This document shows positions 1 through 8,746 of a stretch of DNA of 64,000 nucleotides, in pieces (the stretch's first letter is position 1; each line of letters opens with the position of its first letter). Made by a program: the position numbers and the translations under genes. The DNA is taken from assembly GCA_003153555.1 (NCBI GenBank), contig PLZS01000155.1, forward strand, positions 1 through 64,000. Reading direction: 5' to 3'. The stretch is from Candidatus Melainabacteria bacterium. Its GTDB lineage: Bacteria; Cyanobacteriota; Vampirovibrionia; Obscuribacterales; Obscuribacteraceae. A model generated the notes under the pieces. The model did not search any database and had not been told where the DNA came from. It saw only the letters and a list, made by a program, of their open reading frames with translations.

Positions 1-662
1 CAGCGGCTGGAATGGAACACATGAAGTACGACATGTCAGGGGCGGCCGCGGTGCTCGGCGCCATGCAGGTAATAGGCGATCTAAAACCGAACGTTTCTGT
101 TCTTGGTTTGATTGCCGCTACTGAAAATATGCCTGGGAGCAATGCCTTGCATCCGGGTGACGTCCTGGTTTCAATGAACGGCAAGACAATTGAAGTCAAC
201 AATACTGATGCTGAAGGACGGCTGGTGTTGGCAGATGCATTGACATATGCCAGTCGGCAAAATGTAGATGAAATGATTGACGTCGCCACTCTTACCGGTG
301 CTGTTGTAACGGCTCTCGGAAGGGTTGCGGCAGGGATTATGGGAACGAACCAGGAGCTCGTCAACAACTTGATCGCAGCCGGACAAGATGCTGGTGAAAA
401 CTTGTGGCAGTTGCCTTTATACGACGAGTATAAAGACGGACTGAAAAGCGACATCGCCGATTTGAAAAACGCCGGAGCCAGGGGCGAAGCTGCCTCGTCT
501 AGCGCGGCAATGTTCTTGAAAGAATTCGTGGACGGCAAAGCATGGGCGCATCTAGACATAGCTGGACCGGGCTGGCTGGAAAAGGATCGCGATGAGTGCA
601 ACAAAGGTGGCACCGCATTTGGTGTGCGCACGATCTGTCAATATATATTGAACTACGCTTAA
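1..662 (+). CDS. pepA: Leucyl aminopeptidase (M17), C-terminal part, 5' truncated by window edge
   Basis: This is the catalytic C-terminal part of a cytosolic M17 leucyl aminopeptidase, a di-zinc (or manganese) exopeptidase that removes N-terminal residues in peptide turnover. The reading frame is open from base 3, so the true start lies outside the window. The family signature NTDAEGRLVLAD is present; in E. coli PepA its Asp and Glu bind metal and its Arg is catalytic. The upstream KYDMSG segment carries another metal-binding Asp. The catalytic Lys and two further metal ligands would lie before base 1 and cannot be checked. The C-terminal half looks intact, including the GPGWLEK and GGTAFGVR segments that end normal family members. 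The gene is convergent with the large minus-strand gene that ends at 825. Confidence 0.95.
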   Translation, partial: AAGMEHMKYDMSGAAAVLGAMQVIGDLKPNVSVLGLIAATENMPGSNALHPGDVLVSMNGKTIEVNNTDAEGRLVLADALTYASRQNVDEMIDVATLTGAVVTALGRVAAGIMGTNQELVNNLIAAGQDAGENLWQLPLYDEYKDGLKSDIADLKNAGARGEAASSSAAMFLKEFVDGKAWAHLDIAGPGWLEKDRDECNKGGTAFGVRTICQYILNYA

Positions 663-698
663 TAGTGAAGCAACTCGATTCAAGTAGCGAGAAATGGA

Positions 699-720
699 GG
701 GCGACTTTCCACAGTCGCCC
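699..720. terminator. Hairpin between convergent genes, possible terminator
   Basis: GGGCGACT (699-706) and AGTCGCCC (713-720) form a perfect 8-bp stem around a 6-base loop, 37 bases after the pepA stop. Neither strand has a clear T-run after it, so a factor-independent terminator is only a possibility. The position between two convergent genes fits a shared end signal. Confidence 0.35.
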
Positions 721-727
721 ATGATCA

Positions 728-787
728 CGTATCAAGGCGGGTAGGATACCCGCGCTTTCCATTTCGTATCAAGGCGGGTAGGATACC
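728..787. repeat. Two copies of a 23-bp REP-like repeat (AGILPA family)
   Basis: A 23-base sequence starting CGTATCAAGGCGGGTAGG occurs exactly at 728-750 and 765-787. In the first copy GCGGGTA-GGA-TACCCGC makes a perfect 7-bp hairpin; the second copy is followed by a diverged arm. Read on the minus strand, the repeats translate as AGILPA-like peptides, a known hallmark of short extragenic palindromes that produce spurious small ORFs in many genomes. A related hairpin occurs at 37227-37244. Confidence 0.75.
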
Positions 788-824
788 GGCCACTTCGGTG
801 AGGTTCCTAAGAATGGAGCGCGTT

Positions 825-3800
825 CTATTGCGCTACTAGTTGAGTAATGCTGCGCATGAGCGGGATCAGGGTGTCGGTATCTTTGCCGTCACTGACGGTG
901 ACGAGTAATCCGCCACCAAAGTCGGCGATGACAACATAGCCTTTTGGTGTGCGCGAGACGATTTGATGCACGCGATCCTGACCCATTTTCTTGATCACCA
1001 TCTCGGTGCTCATGTACACTCCAAGCGCCCAAACACCGATCGATTCAGCGTCTATGTCTGGTGGCATGGTGTTGGCGATCAGCAAACCATCGTGTCCGAC
1101 GATTACTGAGCCGACTACAGTCTCTTGCGTGCCGATGTGGTGCAAGAGAGTTTGTAATTCTTGTGCTGCTTCCAAGGTCAAAATCCGCATTTTTGTTTCA
1201 GACAGGTCAGACCCGGTCAATTTGCCGATCTTTTCCAAGTCTTTTTGGTCTAGCAAGAACTTACCGATTGAAGCGATTCGGCCTGAGCCGCTGTCTGCTG
1301 TAGTGTCGACGCGATGGTCTAGCCTTCCGACACCGGCAATCTTCGGTGGTGGCATAGGCACGACTTCGGCGAATTCTTTCACAGCTTCATTGACATTGAA
1401 CTGCGGCGCAGCCGGAGGTTGTGGTGGCGCATTGTCTGCAAAGATTTTGTCGATCATACTGTCGTCTATCGAGAACAGTCCACCGGTTCCAGGTTGACCC
1501 GGCTGTTGTTGATGTGGTGCCAAGGGCGGTGCCGGTGGTTGCTGCCCCCATGCTGGCTGCTGAGTCGGCGCAGCGGCAGGTTGAGTTGGTGGAGCAGCCA
1601 ACGGAGCAAAGGGATTCGGCGTCGAAGGTGGCATCTGTGGTGCCGGTCTGCTGAATGGATTGGCGGGCGGCATCGCGGGCTGAGCTTGTTGTTGTGCCAT
1701 CACAGGCGGTGATTGGAAAACTGGAGCCCCTTGTTGAGGCTGCTGTCCTGGCGAATTTGGCAAAGGTGTTGCCGCTTCGTTGACACCAAGGTTTTTGCTG
1801 AACAACTCGTCCATAGCCGAGTCATCCAGATCAAACAAGCCATTTGCTTTCGCCGATTCGCTTACTGGTTGCGGCGTCGCAAACGGAGAGGCCGGCGGTT
1901 GGCTGGCTGCCATAGGTTGTGGTGGAGCTGGCGCAGGGGCTGGCATGCCAAAAGGAGTGTTGCGGCGGTCCAGTCCAGGCATAGCAGCAGCAGCAGGAGC
2001 TTCTACTGGAGCAGCTGCACGCGGCGTAATCGCAGATATCTTCGGTCCACCCGCATCGGCAACTGGCTGCTGTGCTGGTGGTGCGGAAAATGCCTGCGGG
2101 GCTGCAGCTGGAGAGCCTGGACTGACATTGGTGAAGCTAGGAGCCGCTCCGGTTGAGCCTCCGTTCTCGCCGGGATTCCAGCGAGGCGCCGTGAATGCCG
2201 GTGCTGGAGCAGTTTGTTGTGCGACTCTTGGACCGCCTGGGAATTGAGAAGATGGACCTGGGCCGGCACCGGCATCGTTCACTCCCAGGTTCTCACTAAA
2301 CAATCTATCAATAGCATTGTCATCCAGATTTTGGAATAAACCAGATGCAGCGGGAGCTGCTGAGGCTGCTGCGACGCTTGCTGGTTGCGCGACGGGCATC
2401 GGTGGTGGTGGTTGAGCCGAGCTGGCCGCTGGATTCGGATTGTCCCAGGCGCTAGGAATAGCTGGCTGTGGAACAACTGGCTGCGGTAAAGCAAATGGAG
2501 AAGGTCCGGATGCAACCGGAACCGAATCCCAGGGGCTGTTGCTAACTGGAGCTGGCCCTGGTGCTTGAACTGCCTGAGCCTGTGCCTGAACCTGAGCTGG
2601 CTGTGCAACCGGTTGAGCGTTCCAGCCTGCGCCATTGCCAGGCATCGCCGGTGGTGCGACAGGCTCTGGTACTTGGCCCCAAGGCGATTGCTGTTGTTGC
2701 TGCTGGCGTTCTTGAATCGAGACATCCCATGGGCTCTGAGCTTGAGCCGCAGCCGGTGCCGACTGTGCGCCGGCGTCTGCATTATTACTGAGAACATTTC
2801 CAAGTCGATCCATGATCGAATCAACCGGCAGCGACAGACCTTGTTGAGCTGGAATGCCCTGTGGCGCAGCCATCTGCATCGGCTGAGGCATAGGCTGAGG
2901 CATAGGCATTGGTTGAGGCGTTTGTGGAAACGAGGGAGCTGAAGGCATGTCCCATCCGCCTGCAAGTCTTGGTTCAGGCGCCGGTGGTGGCGCAACAGGA
3001 GCCGGAGGCTCGCCCCAAGCTCCGCCCATGCTTGTCATCGACGGTGATGGCAGCTGCGGCGCAGGCGGCACAACAGTAGCTGGGCTATCCCATGCCCCGG
3101 CAACTTTAGGTTCGTTTGGAATATGGGTTAATTGATCCGGTGCTTCATACACAGGGAAATTCCAGCCACTCTTCGTTGGAGCTGGGCTATCAGGAAGCGC
3201 CATTGGTTCTGGCGGCTTCGGTGCTGGTGGTGGCGCCATCGGTGCTGCGGCGCCAGCTGCTTGTGCAAAAGTTGGTTGTGAAAATGGCGATGGTGGCGCG
3301 ACCGGCATCGGCGGCACAGGATGCTGAGTGCCGCTTTGAGTGGCACTTTGCCCTTGCTTCATGCGCTCTTGAATTGGAATATCCCATCTGCTTTGCTCGT
3401 CTTGAGGGGCAAATGATTGAGTCTCCTTAGCGACTTGTGGGCTGGGTTCGGGTGCCCGACCCGGAGCGGCGGCAGCACCGCTCAGTGCCTCTCCGCTTGG
3501 CGCAAACGCTCTCCATGTGCCTGTCTCGACTTGCTCCGCTTCTAGCGACCAAGCTTGTTGACGACCTTTCCCCAGAGCTGCTGCTTGCGAACTTGAACCG
3601 TGTTGTTCTGGTACCGCTGGCTGGCTGCTTTGGGCCCAGTCATTTCCTTCGCCCCATGCCGGTTGAGCCCCAGCTTGACTGCCGGTCTGATCCCAGCTAG
3701 TTGGCACAGGCGGTTGACTCCAACTGCCTTGACTAGGTGCTCCACCCCAGCTGTCTGCCGACGCTGGTTCGGCCCAATCGGCCGCTGGTTTGCCACCAAA

Positions 3801-5420
3801 ATTTTCTTGTGGAGCAGGAGGTTGTCCCCATTGTGCCGCTGCCGCTGGCACCGGGTTTTCCGCAGACGAAGTCTGAGGACCCCACGAGCGTTGTTCTGGA
3901 CTTGCTCCCCAACTGTCAGTTGAAGCACTTCCCCATGGGTCTGCAGCTCCTGCCGGTGGAGCAGATGGTGACGGTGCCGCGCCTCCCCAACTGTTGGAGA
4001 GTGCCGGCGTGCCGGTCTCACTTCCCGTACCAACCTGCTGCTGTTGTGGAAAACTTGGATTTTGGGGCGGTTGCTGCACAGGCTGGTGCATAGCTTGAGC
4101 GGCAGCTGCGGGTGCTTGTTGCATCGATGGCAGACCAAGCTCACCGAGCTTAATCATGCCTGTTTCCATAAATGCTTTAGGAGCATTCGCGGCAGAGCTC
4201 TGTGCTGGATTGGCTGGGGCGCCGCCCCAACTGTTTGAACTGGCGGCTCCTGCTGCTGGTTCATCCCAGGTACCGCCTTGCGGTGGAGGACCCCAGTCTG
4301 AATCCGGAGCTTCTGCGCTAGCCGCACCGGCACCCTTCGGTGCATTGTCGTTCCAACCACCCCATGAGTCTGTGGCCGGATTGGGTTGTTGAATACTTGG
4401 ATTAGATGATGCCTGAGCTGGTGCAGCAAAAGGATCAATGCCACCTCTGGCCTGTGCAGCCATCGGTTGACCTGGATTTGCGGCTGCGTCAAAATTCCAA
4501 TCATCTTTAGAGCCGCCGGCGACAGCTGCAGGACCAGCGGCATTCGCTTGTCCACCCCAACTGTTGGAATTGTCGATCGGAGAAGGTTTGCCCCAAGATC
4601 CGAGCACTGTCTGTCCGGGCTCTGCCGCGGCTGTTTGAGCTGGCATCGGAGCCTGCTGCTTGCCGCCTGGCAAGTTTGGTGGTGACGCCATGTTTGCAGG
4701 TGGCCGATTGGGCGAGCTTGCCGGTCTGCCCCAGCTGTCATCTCCAGTCGATACCGGTTCTGGTGGCATAGATGGTGCCATTTCTTCATCCTCGTCACCT
4801 TGACCAGGCGGCTTAGATTCGGAAATCTTACGGCGGATTGATTCTGCTAAGGTAAGCGGTTGATCGTCGGTGAGATTTCCAGCCGGTGCAGCAAAGCCTA
4901 ACTTCTCGCCCAGCGACCGTGTGGTTGACTGCGCTTCTCGTCCTTCATACGCCGCGCCCTTGGCTATTGCTCTGAGTCGATTCGAAGTGCCACTGTGATC
5001 GTCGCCTTTGTCACCCCTGCCAGAAGGCATGGCCATTTCTTTGCGGGGCATGTCCATGCCGTCGCCCGATTGTGAACGATTGACATGAGGAAACTTGCTC
5101 GCATTGCGGTCACTGTTGCGATCTACAGTCGGCGCTTTCTCTTTCTTGGCAAACAGCTTGATGATGAAATCGAACGGTGAAGCTTTGGGCTGTGGTAGTC
5201 CTTCTATAATATTTCTGGCCAGGGCCTCAGGCGGATTTGGTGCCATTTCGTCAGGTAGTGGAACTTCCTCAGCGGCCATAATCACTTGTTGCAGTTGATG
5301 ATGAAATTTTGCGCAGGATTCGCACGACTCCAGATGGGCGCTGACCATGCGCTCTTCTTGGGGCGCAACGTCCATGTCAAATCTTTGTTGGATAAGGAAT
5401 CGAAAACGACTGCAATTCAT
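825..5420 (-). CDS. Zinc-finger anti-sigma / Trp-rich disordered linker / roadblock-LC7 fusion protein
   Basis: This 1531-residue cytoplasmic protein has three parts. Residues 1-40 carry an anti-sigma zinc finger (zf-HC2/ZAS type) with C3, H29, C33 and C36 in the H-x3-C-x2-C arrangement. Residues about 100-1390 are low complexity, rich in Pro, Gln, Ala and Ser, with about thirty Trp residues mostly as SWG, PWD or GW motifs. This linker also has three copies of an acidic/hydrophobic motif of the type LFxxDDxxxDxLFxxNLG and two of the type WDxxIQER. Residues about 1400-1531 form a roadblock/LC7 domain (VVGSVIVGHDGLLIANTMP, then YVVIADFGGGLLVTVS), a family that usually binds Ras-like GTPases such as MglA. 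No membrane segment is seen. It starts 26 bases after the sigma gene stop, so it is probably that sigma factor's co-transcribed regulator. The domains are clear; the role is inferred. Confidence 0.85.
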   Translation of the reverse strand: MNCSRFRFLIQQRFDMDVAPQEERMVSAHLESCESCAKFHHQLQQVIMAAEEVPLPDEMAPNPPEALARNIIEGLPQPKASPFDFIIKLFAKKEKAPTVDRNSDRNASKFPHVNRSQSGDGMDMPRKEMAMPSGRGDKGDDHSGTSNRLRAIAKGAAYEGREAQSTTRSLGEKLGFAAPAGNLTDDQPLTLAESIRRKISESKPPGQGDEDEEMAPSMPPEPVSTGDDSWGRPASSPNRPPANMASPPNLPGGKQQAPMPAQTAAAEPGQTVLGSWGKPSPIDNSNSWGGQANAAGPAAVAGGSKDDWNFDAAANPGQPMAAQARGGIDPFAAPAQASSNPSIQQPNPATDSWGGWNDNAPKGAGAASAEAPDSDWGPPPQGGTWDEPAAGAASSNSWGGAPANPAQSSAANAPKAFMETGMIKLGELGLPSMQQAPAAAAQAMHQPVQQPPQNPSFPQQQQVGTGSETGTPALSNSWGGAAPSPSAPPAGAADPWGSASTDSWGASPEQRSWGPQTSSAENPVPAAAAQWGQPPAPQENFGGKPAADWAEPASADSWGGAPSQGSWSQPPVPTSWDQTGSQAGAQPAWGEGNDWAQSSQPAVPEQHGSSSQAAALGKGRQQAWSLEAEQVETGTWRAFAPSGEALSGAAAAPGRAPEPSPQVAKETQSFAPQDEQSRWDIPIQERMKQGQSATQSGTQHPVPPMPVAPPSPFSQPTFAQAAGAAAPMAPPPAPKPPEPMALPDSPAPTKSGWNFPVYEAPDQLTHIPNEPKVAGAWDSPATVVPPAPQLPSPSMTSMGGAWGEPPAPVAPPPAPEPRLAGGWDMPSAPSFPQTPQPMPMPQPMPQPMQMAAPQGIPAQQGLSLPVDSIMDRLGNVLSNNADAGAQSAPAAAQAQSPWDVSIQERQQQQQQSPWGQVPEPVAPPAMPGNGAGWNAQPVAQPAQVQAQAQAVQAPGPAPVSNSPWDSVPVASGPSPFALPQPVVPQPAIPSAWDNPNPAASSAQPPPPMPVAQPASVAAASAAPAASGLFQNLDDNAIDRLFSENLGVNDAGAGPGPSSQFPGGPRVAQQTAPAPAFTAPRWNPGENGGSTGAAPSFTNVSPGSPAAAPQAFSAPPAQQPVADAGGPKISAITPRAAAPVEAPAAAAMPGLDRRNTPFGMPAPAPAPPQPMAASQPPASPFATPQPVSESAKANGLFDLDDSAMDELFSKNLGVNEAATPLPNSPGQQPQQGAPVFQSPPVMAQQQAQPAMPPANPFSRPAPQMPPSTPNPFAPLAAPPTQPAAAPTQQPAWGQQPPAPPLAPHQQQPGQPGTGGLFSIDDSMIDKIFADNAPPQPPAAPQFNVNEAVKEFAEVVPMPPPKIAGVGRLDHRVDTTADSGSGRIASIGKFLLDQKDLEKIGKLTGSDLSETKMRILTLEAAQELQTLLHHIGTQETVVGSVIVGHDGLLIANTMPPDIDAESIGVWALGVYMSTEMVIKKMGQDRVHQIVSRTPKGYVVIADFGGGLLVTVSDGKDTDTLIPLMRSITQLVAQ

Positions 5421-5446
5421 TCTTGTTTACCGAGCGACTCTTTGGG

Positions 5447-6019
5447 TTAACCTCGACCTAAGCACTTAACTATCTGAACCCGCGCCCGGAATAACCAAGC
5501 CATGACGTTTTCAGGGGTTTGATTGAGCACAGCGGCAATTTGGTCATAGTTCAGCTGGAAGTTGTGCCGCAATAGAAAGACCTTTTGTTGTTCCTCGGGA
5601 AGAGCATTCAGACAGCGTTTGACGCGTTGTACACCCAGAATGATCGTTGTTTCCCAGTCCATCTGAGCTGACCCATCGGCGCTTGGGTCGGTGCGTGGAT
5701 TTGTGTTGTTTGGGGTGCTGTATTGAGAATGGTATTCGGCACAGGCGTCGACGATAAACTGTGAGAGCCAGTCCCAAATTGCCATGGAAACTTGTTTGGG
5801 GTTGAGCTGCCTCAGAGCTCCGAAAGCGTTTTGAAATGCCATGATCGTCAGCTCGTTGGCATGATTCGGATCTCCGGTTGCCATGTACGCGATCGCGTAA
5901 AACCGGTCCTGATACATCCAGACAAAGTCTTTACGCTTTGAAATATCACCCTTTTTCAGGTCGACGAGTACAGTCGATGCTGACTGCTGGTAATTGTTTC
6001 GCGTAGGAAGGATAGCCAT
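5447..6019 (-). CDS. ECF-like RNA polymerase sigma factor (sigma-70 regions 2 and 4)
   Basis: This 190-residue protein is the size of an extracytoplasmic-function sigma factor. Region 2 is visible at about residues 25-90 (FVWMYQDRFYAIAYMATGD, then ANELTIMAFQNAF). Region 4, a helix-turn-helix, spans about 125-188 (LNALPEEQQKVFLLRH, then YDQIAAVLNQTPENVMAWL). No signal or membrane segment is present. The ATG at 6019 leads a two-gene operon with the zinc-finger/roadblock protein, the classic sigma/anti-sigma order. Autoregulation is usual for such pairs, but I do not see a convincing duplicated -35/-10 signature. Region 2 is diverged, so the exact ECF group is open. Confidence 0.85.
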   Translation of the reverse strand: MAILPTRNNYQQSASTVLVDLKKGDISKRKDFVWMYQDRFYAIAYMATGDPNHANELTIMAFQNAFGALRQLNPKQVSMAIWDWLSQFIVDACAEYHSQYSTPNNTNPRTDPSADGSAQMDWETTIILGVQRVKRCLNALPEEQQKVFLLRHNFQLNYDQIAAVLNQTPENVMAWLFRARVQIVKCLGRG

Positions 6020-6393
6020 TTTTTACGAATAAACCCTTTCGATACGAACCGAAAATGCAAGAAAAAAACACTCTAATTTGGTTCTACCCACTGGTCATAG
6101 GTTGTGCGCAGCACAACCGGAAAAAGCAGATCAAATTCCCTTACCGCAAACTTGTACTTTTTTCAGTTGCACATAGACCGAGCAGCTTTACTGCACAAGC
6201 TATTTTCGAACAAGTCGCAAACCGCCAAGACGCCTATCTTTCAGTTTACATGATTCAGGACTAATCAGTTGAGCTGCCTGGTTTTGAATGTCTCTTTGCC
6301 TCCATATTTCAACAGTCCAAGCAAAATTGACCGTAACATAGATGTACCACGATCTTCCGATCGCTAAAGGCATCATCAATAATAATAATAACT
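6020..6393. other. Divergent intergenic region, no gene seen
   Basis: This 374-base, AT-rich spacer separates the minus-strand sigma operon from the plus-strand gene at 6394 and must hold promoters for both. A plus-strand open frame at 6055-6264 has no ribosome-binding site and no family resemblance, and I do not call it. A short run of AAT triplets lies just before the ATG at 6394, where a Shine-Dalgarno site is lacking. Confidence 0.6.
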
Positions 6394-7128
6394 ATGCCCA
6401 ATTCAGCCACTTACAAGCTCTCCATTAAAACCGCCAATCCGTCAAATTACACTTTGAATTCGGTTGTCGGGCAGCCCAGAGTCTGCACCCCGATTGACTT
6501 AGCAGCGGCTACGTCAAATATTGAGGTGGTGAGTGACAGCACCGCTGTGCCCACGCTTTTGGAGACAGTCGTTCGCTATGTGATCACCGACTTCTTTTCA
6601 CTGGCCCATCGAACTGGGCTCTACAACAGGCAGAAATTGCTCTGGGAGTCGATTGCTCGCGTCAATGACGTGGCTGCATTTCGCTTGCAACAGGGGCTAT
6701 TTCTGAAAGTCGACCTGCCCTACTTCGATTTGCATTTCCAGGACAGTAAGGGCAGACCGCTGATTCTTGCCTGTGTTGCCGAACCTGAAGCCGTGCTCGG
6801 CAGCGACAACGATGTGGAGCGCAAGCTCAAAGATCAGGTCAAAAGCCTGCAGCAGCGTGCTGAAAAACTTCGCAGTAGTAAGGGCACTTTGACAGGACTG
6901 TTTTTAGTCTATCCAAAACCCTTTCCTGAAAATGTTTTAAAGATTGTCGAAGAGCTTACCGGCGCTTCAGATCCGGTTGGGCGATTTGAGTCTATTTTGC
7001 CGGAACCACTTTTGGTGCCAATTGATTTGCTGGAAGTTGACTTGGTGCAAATGGACAAAGGTTTAGCCAGCATCGCCTGCGTCCGCTTGGTGCACCCCGA
7101 CCTGGTTGTAAAAGGTCGCAAATCCTAA
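6394..7128 (+). CDS. Hypothetical protein
   Basis: This 244-residue soluble protein is not recognised. The N-terminal 40 residues are polar. The middle (about 55-145) alternates helical and beta-like segments, including VDLPYFDLHFQDSKGRP and LILACVAEPE, whose Asp and Glu on adjacent strands recall PD-(D/E)xK folds without proving one. A charged helical stretch (DVERKLKDQVKSLQQRAEKL) follows and may be a coiled coil. The C-terminal part ends in a beta-rich segment. No signal peptide or membrane span is visible. The gene stands alone, divergent from the sigma operon and convergent with the carboxylase gene. The codon use and clean stop argue that it is real. Confidence 0.7.
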   Translation: MPNSATYKLSIKTANPSNYTLNSVVGQPRVCTPIDLAAATSNIEVVSDSTAVPTLLETVVRYVITDFFSLAHRTGLYNRQKLLWESIARVNDVAAFRLQQGLFLKVDLPYFDLHFQDSKGRPLILACVAEPEAVLGSDNDVERKLKDQVKSLQQRAEKLRSSKGTLTGLFLVYPKPFPENVLKIVEELTGASDPVGRFESILPEPLLVPIDLLEVDLVQMDKGLASIACVRLVHPDLVVKGRKS

Positions 7129-7137
7129 CGCAGTGAG

Positions 7138-7157
7138 CGGCTCAGAGCGAGGAGCCG
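7138..7157. terminator. Weak hairpin between convergent genes
   Basis: CGGCTC (7138-7143) and GAGCCG (7152-7157) form a 6-bp stem with an 8-base loop in the 54-base gap between the hypothetical gene and the convergent carboxylase gene. No T-run flanks it on either strand, so terminator function is a guess from position. Confidence 0.25.
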
Positions 7158-7182
7158 AAGGCACTGAAGGCGACGGAGCGAT

Positions 7183-8733
7183 TTAAAGAGGTATATTTCC
7201 GTGCTTTCTGGCCGGACGTTCAACCCGTTTGTTTTGTTGAACTTGTAAAGCTGCCAGCAGCACTTTGCGGGTCTCAGTGGGCAGAATCACGTCATCCACA
7301 TATCCAAGTTCGGCTGCCACGTAGGGATTTGCGAATTGTTCTTTGTACTCCTCGACAAGTTGTTTCGATTTATCAGTCCCACCCGCTTTGTCCAATTCCT
7401 TTCTATATAAAAGATTGACTGCACCTTGGGCACCCATCACAGCGATCTCTGCCGTTGGCCAGGCAAAGTTGAAGTCGCCGCCGACATTCTTCGAGCCCAT
7501 CACGTCGAAGGCACCACCATAGGCTTTGCGGGTAATCACAGTCAGCTTCGGAACAGTTGCTTCGCAATATGCATAAAGCAACTTGGCACCATGGCGGATG
7601 ATGCCATTGTGCTCTTGTTTTGTGCCGGGCAAATAACCAGGAACGTCCACAAATGTGATCACAGGAATGTTGAAGGCGTCGCAAAAACGCACAAAACGTG
7701 CCCCTTTTACCGACGCATCTATATCTAGAGTGCCGGCAAGCGAACGCGGTTGGTTTGCTACAACGCCGACTGAGTGCCCACCCAAACGGCTGAAGCCGGT
7801 AATCAAATTGGTGGCATAGAGCGGTGCGATCTCAAAAAAGTCTCCGTGATCAAATATGCGGCTGATCACTTCGTGCATGTCATATGGTTTAGCCGGGTCT
7901 GAAGGAATGATTGTGTCCAATTCAGCTGCATTCCCTGGTTCGAGAGCTTCGCCTTTGGACGCTGGAGCCGGTTCTAAATTGTTGCTTGGCAAGTATGACA
8001 ATAGTTTTCTCGTCAACCAGAATGAATCTTCTTCGTCTTGCGCCAGAAGTTGAGCGACACCGCTCTTCTGGTTGTGGACACGGGCACCACCCAGGTCTTC
8101 GAAACTTACTTCTTCACCGGTCACGGTGCGCACGATTTCAGGACCGGTGATGAACATGAAGCTCTGGTCTGCCACCATGATCGTGAAGTCTGTCACGGCG
8201 GGGCTGTACACGGCACCTCCAGCACAGGCACCATAGATCACAGAAATCTGTGGAATTACCCCTGAGCAATTAACGTTGCGATAAAAGATGTCGGCATAAC
8301 CAGCTAAAGAAGCCACTCCTTCTTGGATGCGTGCGCCACCACTTTCGTTTAAACCGATCACTGGACAGCCTGCTTGTTTGGCAAGGTCCATGACTTTGCA
8401 AACTTTTTTCGCGAAGACTTCGCCAAGCGCGCCACCGAGGAAGGTGCCGTCATGAGCGAAAAGGTAGACGGGCCGCCCGTCGATCAGTGCTTGCCCGGTG
8501 ATCACTCCGTCGCCGACAACTTTCTTTTTTTTCATGTCAAAGTTTGTGCAGTTATGCAAGGCGTACCGATCTAGCTCCATGAACGTGCCTGGATCGACTA
8601 GAGCCTCGATGCGCTCCCGTGCCATCATCACTCCACGTTCTTGTCGCTTCTTTTTCGCAGCTGGATCAATAGCCACGCTCTTGCTTCTTTTTTCAATCAG
8701 TAGAGCGTTCGGATCTGATTTTGTTTTCTCCAT
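7183..8733 (-). CDS. pccB: Propionyl-CoA carboxylase beta subunit (carboxyltransferase)
   Basis: This 516-residue protein is a biotin-dependent acyl-CoA carboxyltransferase that moves carboxylate from biotin to propionyl-CoA (or acetyl-CoA), giving methylmalonyl-CoA. The N-terminal crotonase-like half carries NESGGARIQEGVASLAGY and VIYGACAGGAVYSPAVTDF. The C-terminal half carries GYLPGTKQEHNGIIRHGAK and RKAYGGAFDVMGSKNVGGD, the second oxyanion region. Length and motif order match PccB rather than the shorter AccD. It follows mgtE by 13 bases with an AAGGA ribosome-binding site. No biotin carboxylase gene is in the window, so the alpha subunit must be elsewhere. A B12-binding methylmalonyl-CoA mutase domain gene at 26559 fits the same propionate route. 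Methylmalonyl-CoA decarboxylase alpha is the main alternative. Confidence 0.9.
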   Translation of the reverse strand: MEKTKSDPNALLIEKRSKSVAIDPAAKKKRQERGVMMARERIEALVDPGTFMELDRYALHNCTNFDMKKKKVVGDGVITGQALIDGRPVYLFAHDGTFLGGALGEVFAKKVCKVMDLAKQAGCPVIGLNESGGARIQEGVASLAGYADIFYRNVNCSGVIPQISVIYGACAGGAVYSPAVTDFTIMVADQSFMFITGPEIVRTVTGEEVSFEDLGGARVHNQKSGVAQLLAQDEEDSFWLTRKLLSYLPSNNLEPAPASKGEALEPGNAAELDTIIPSDPAKPYDMHEVISRIFDHGDFFEIAPLYATNLITGFSRLGGHSVGVVANQPRSLAGTLDIDASVKGARFVRFCDAFNIPVITFVDVPGYLPGTKQEHNGIIRHGAKLLYAYCEATVPKLTVITRKAYGGAFDVMGSKNVGGDFNFAWPTAEIAVMGAQGAVNLLYRKELDKAGGTDKSKQLVEEYKEQFANPYVAAELGYVDDVILPTETRKVLLAALQVQQNKRVERPARKHGNIPL

Positions 8734-8746
8734 TTCTGCTTTTTCC

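Noticed and set aside
499-762. Minus-strand frame reading MESAGILPALIRDH
   Set aside because: It is the translation of the REP-like repeat plus antisense of pepA; such AGILPA peptides are typical artefacts.
1421-2247. Several plus-strand open frames of up to 155 residues opposite the anti-sigma/roadblock gene
   Set aside because: They mirror Pro/Ala/Gln-rich codons of the minus-strand gene and show no family resemblance.
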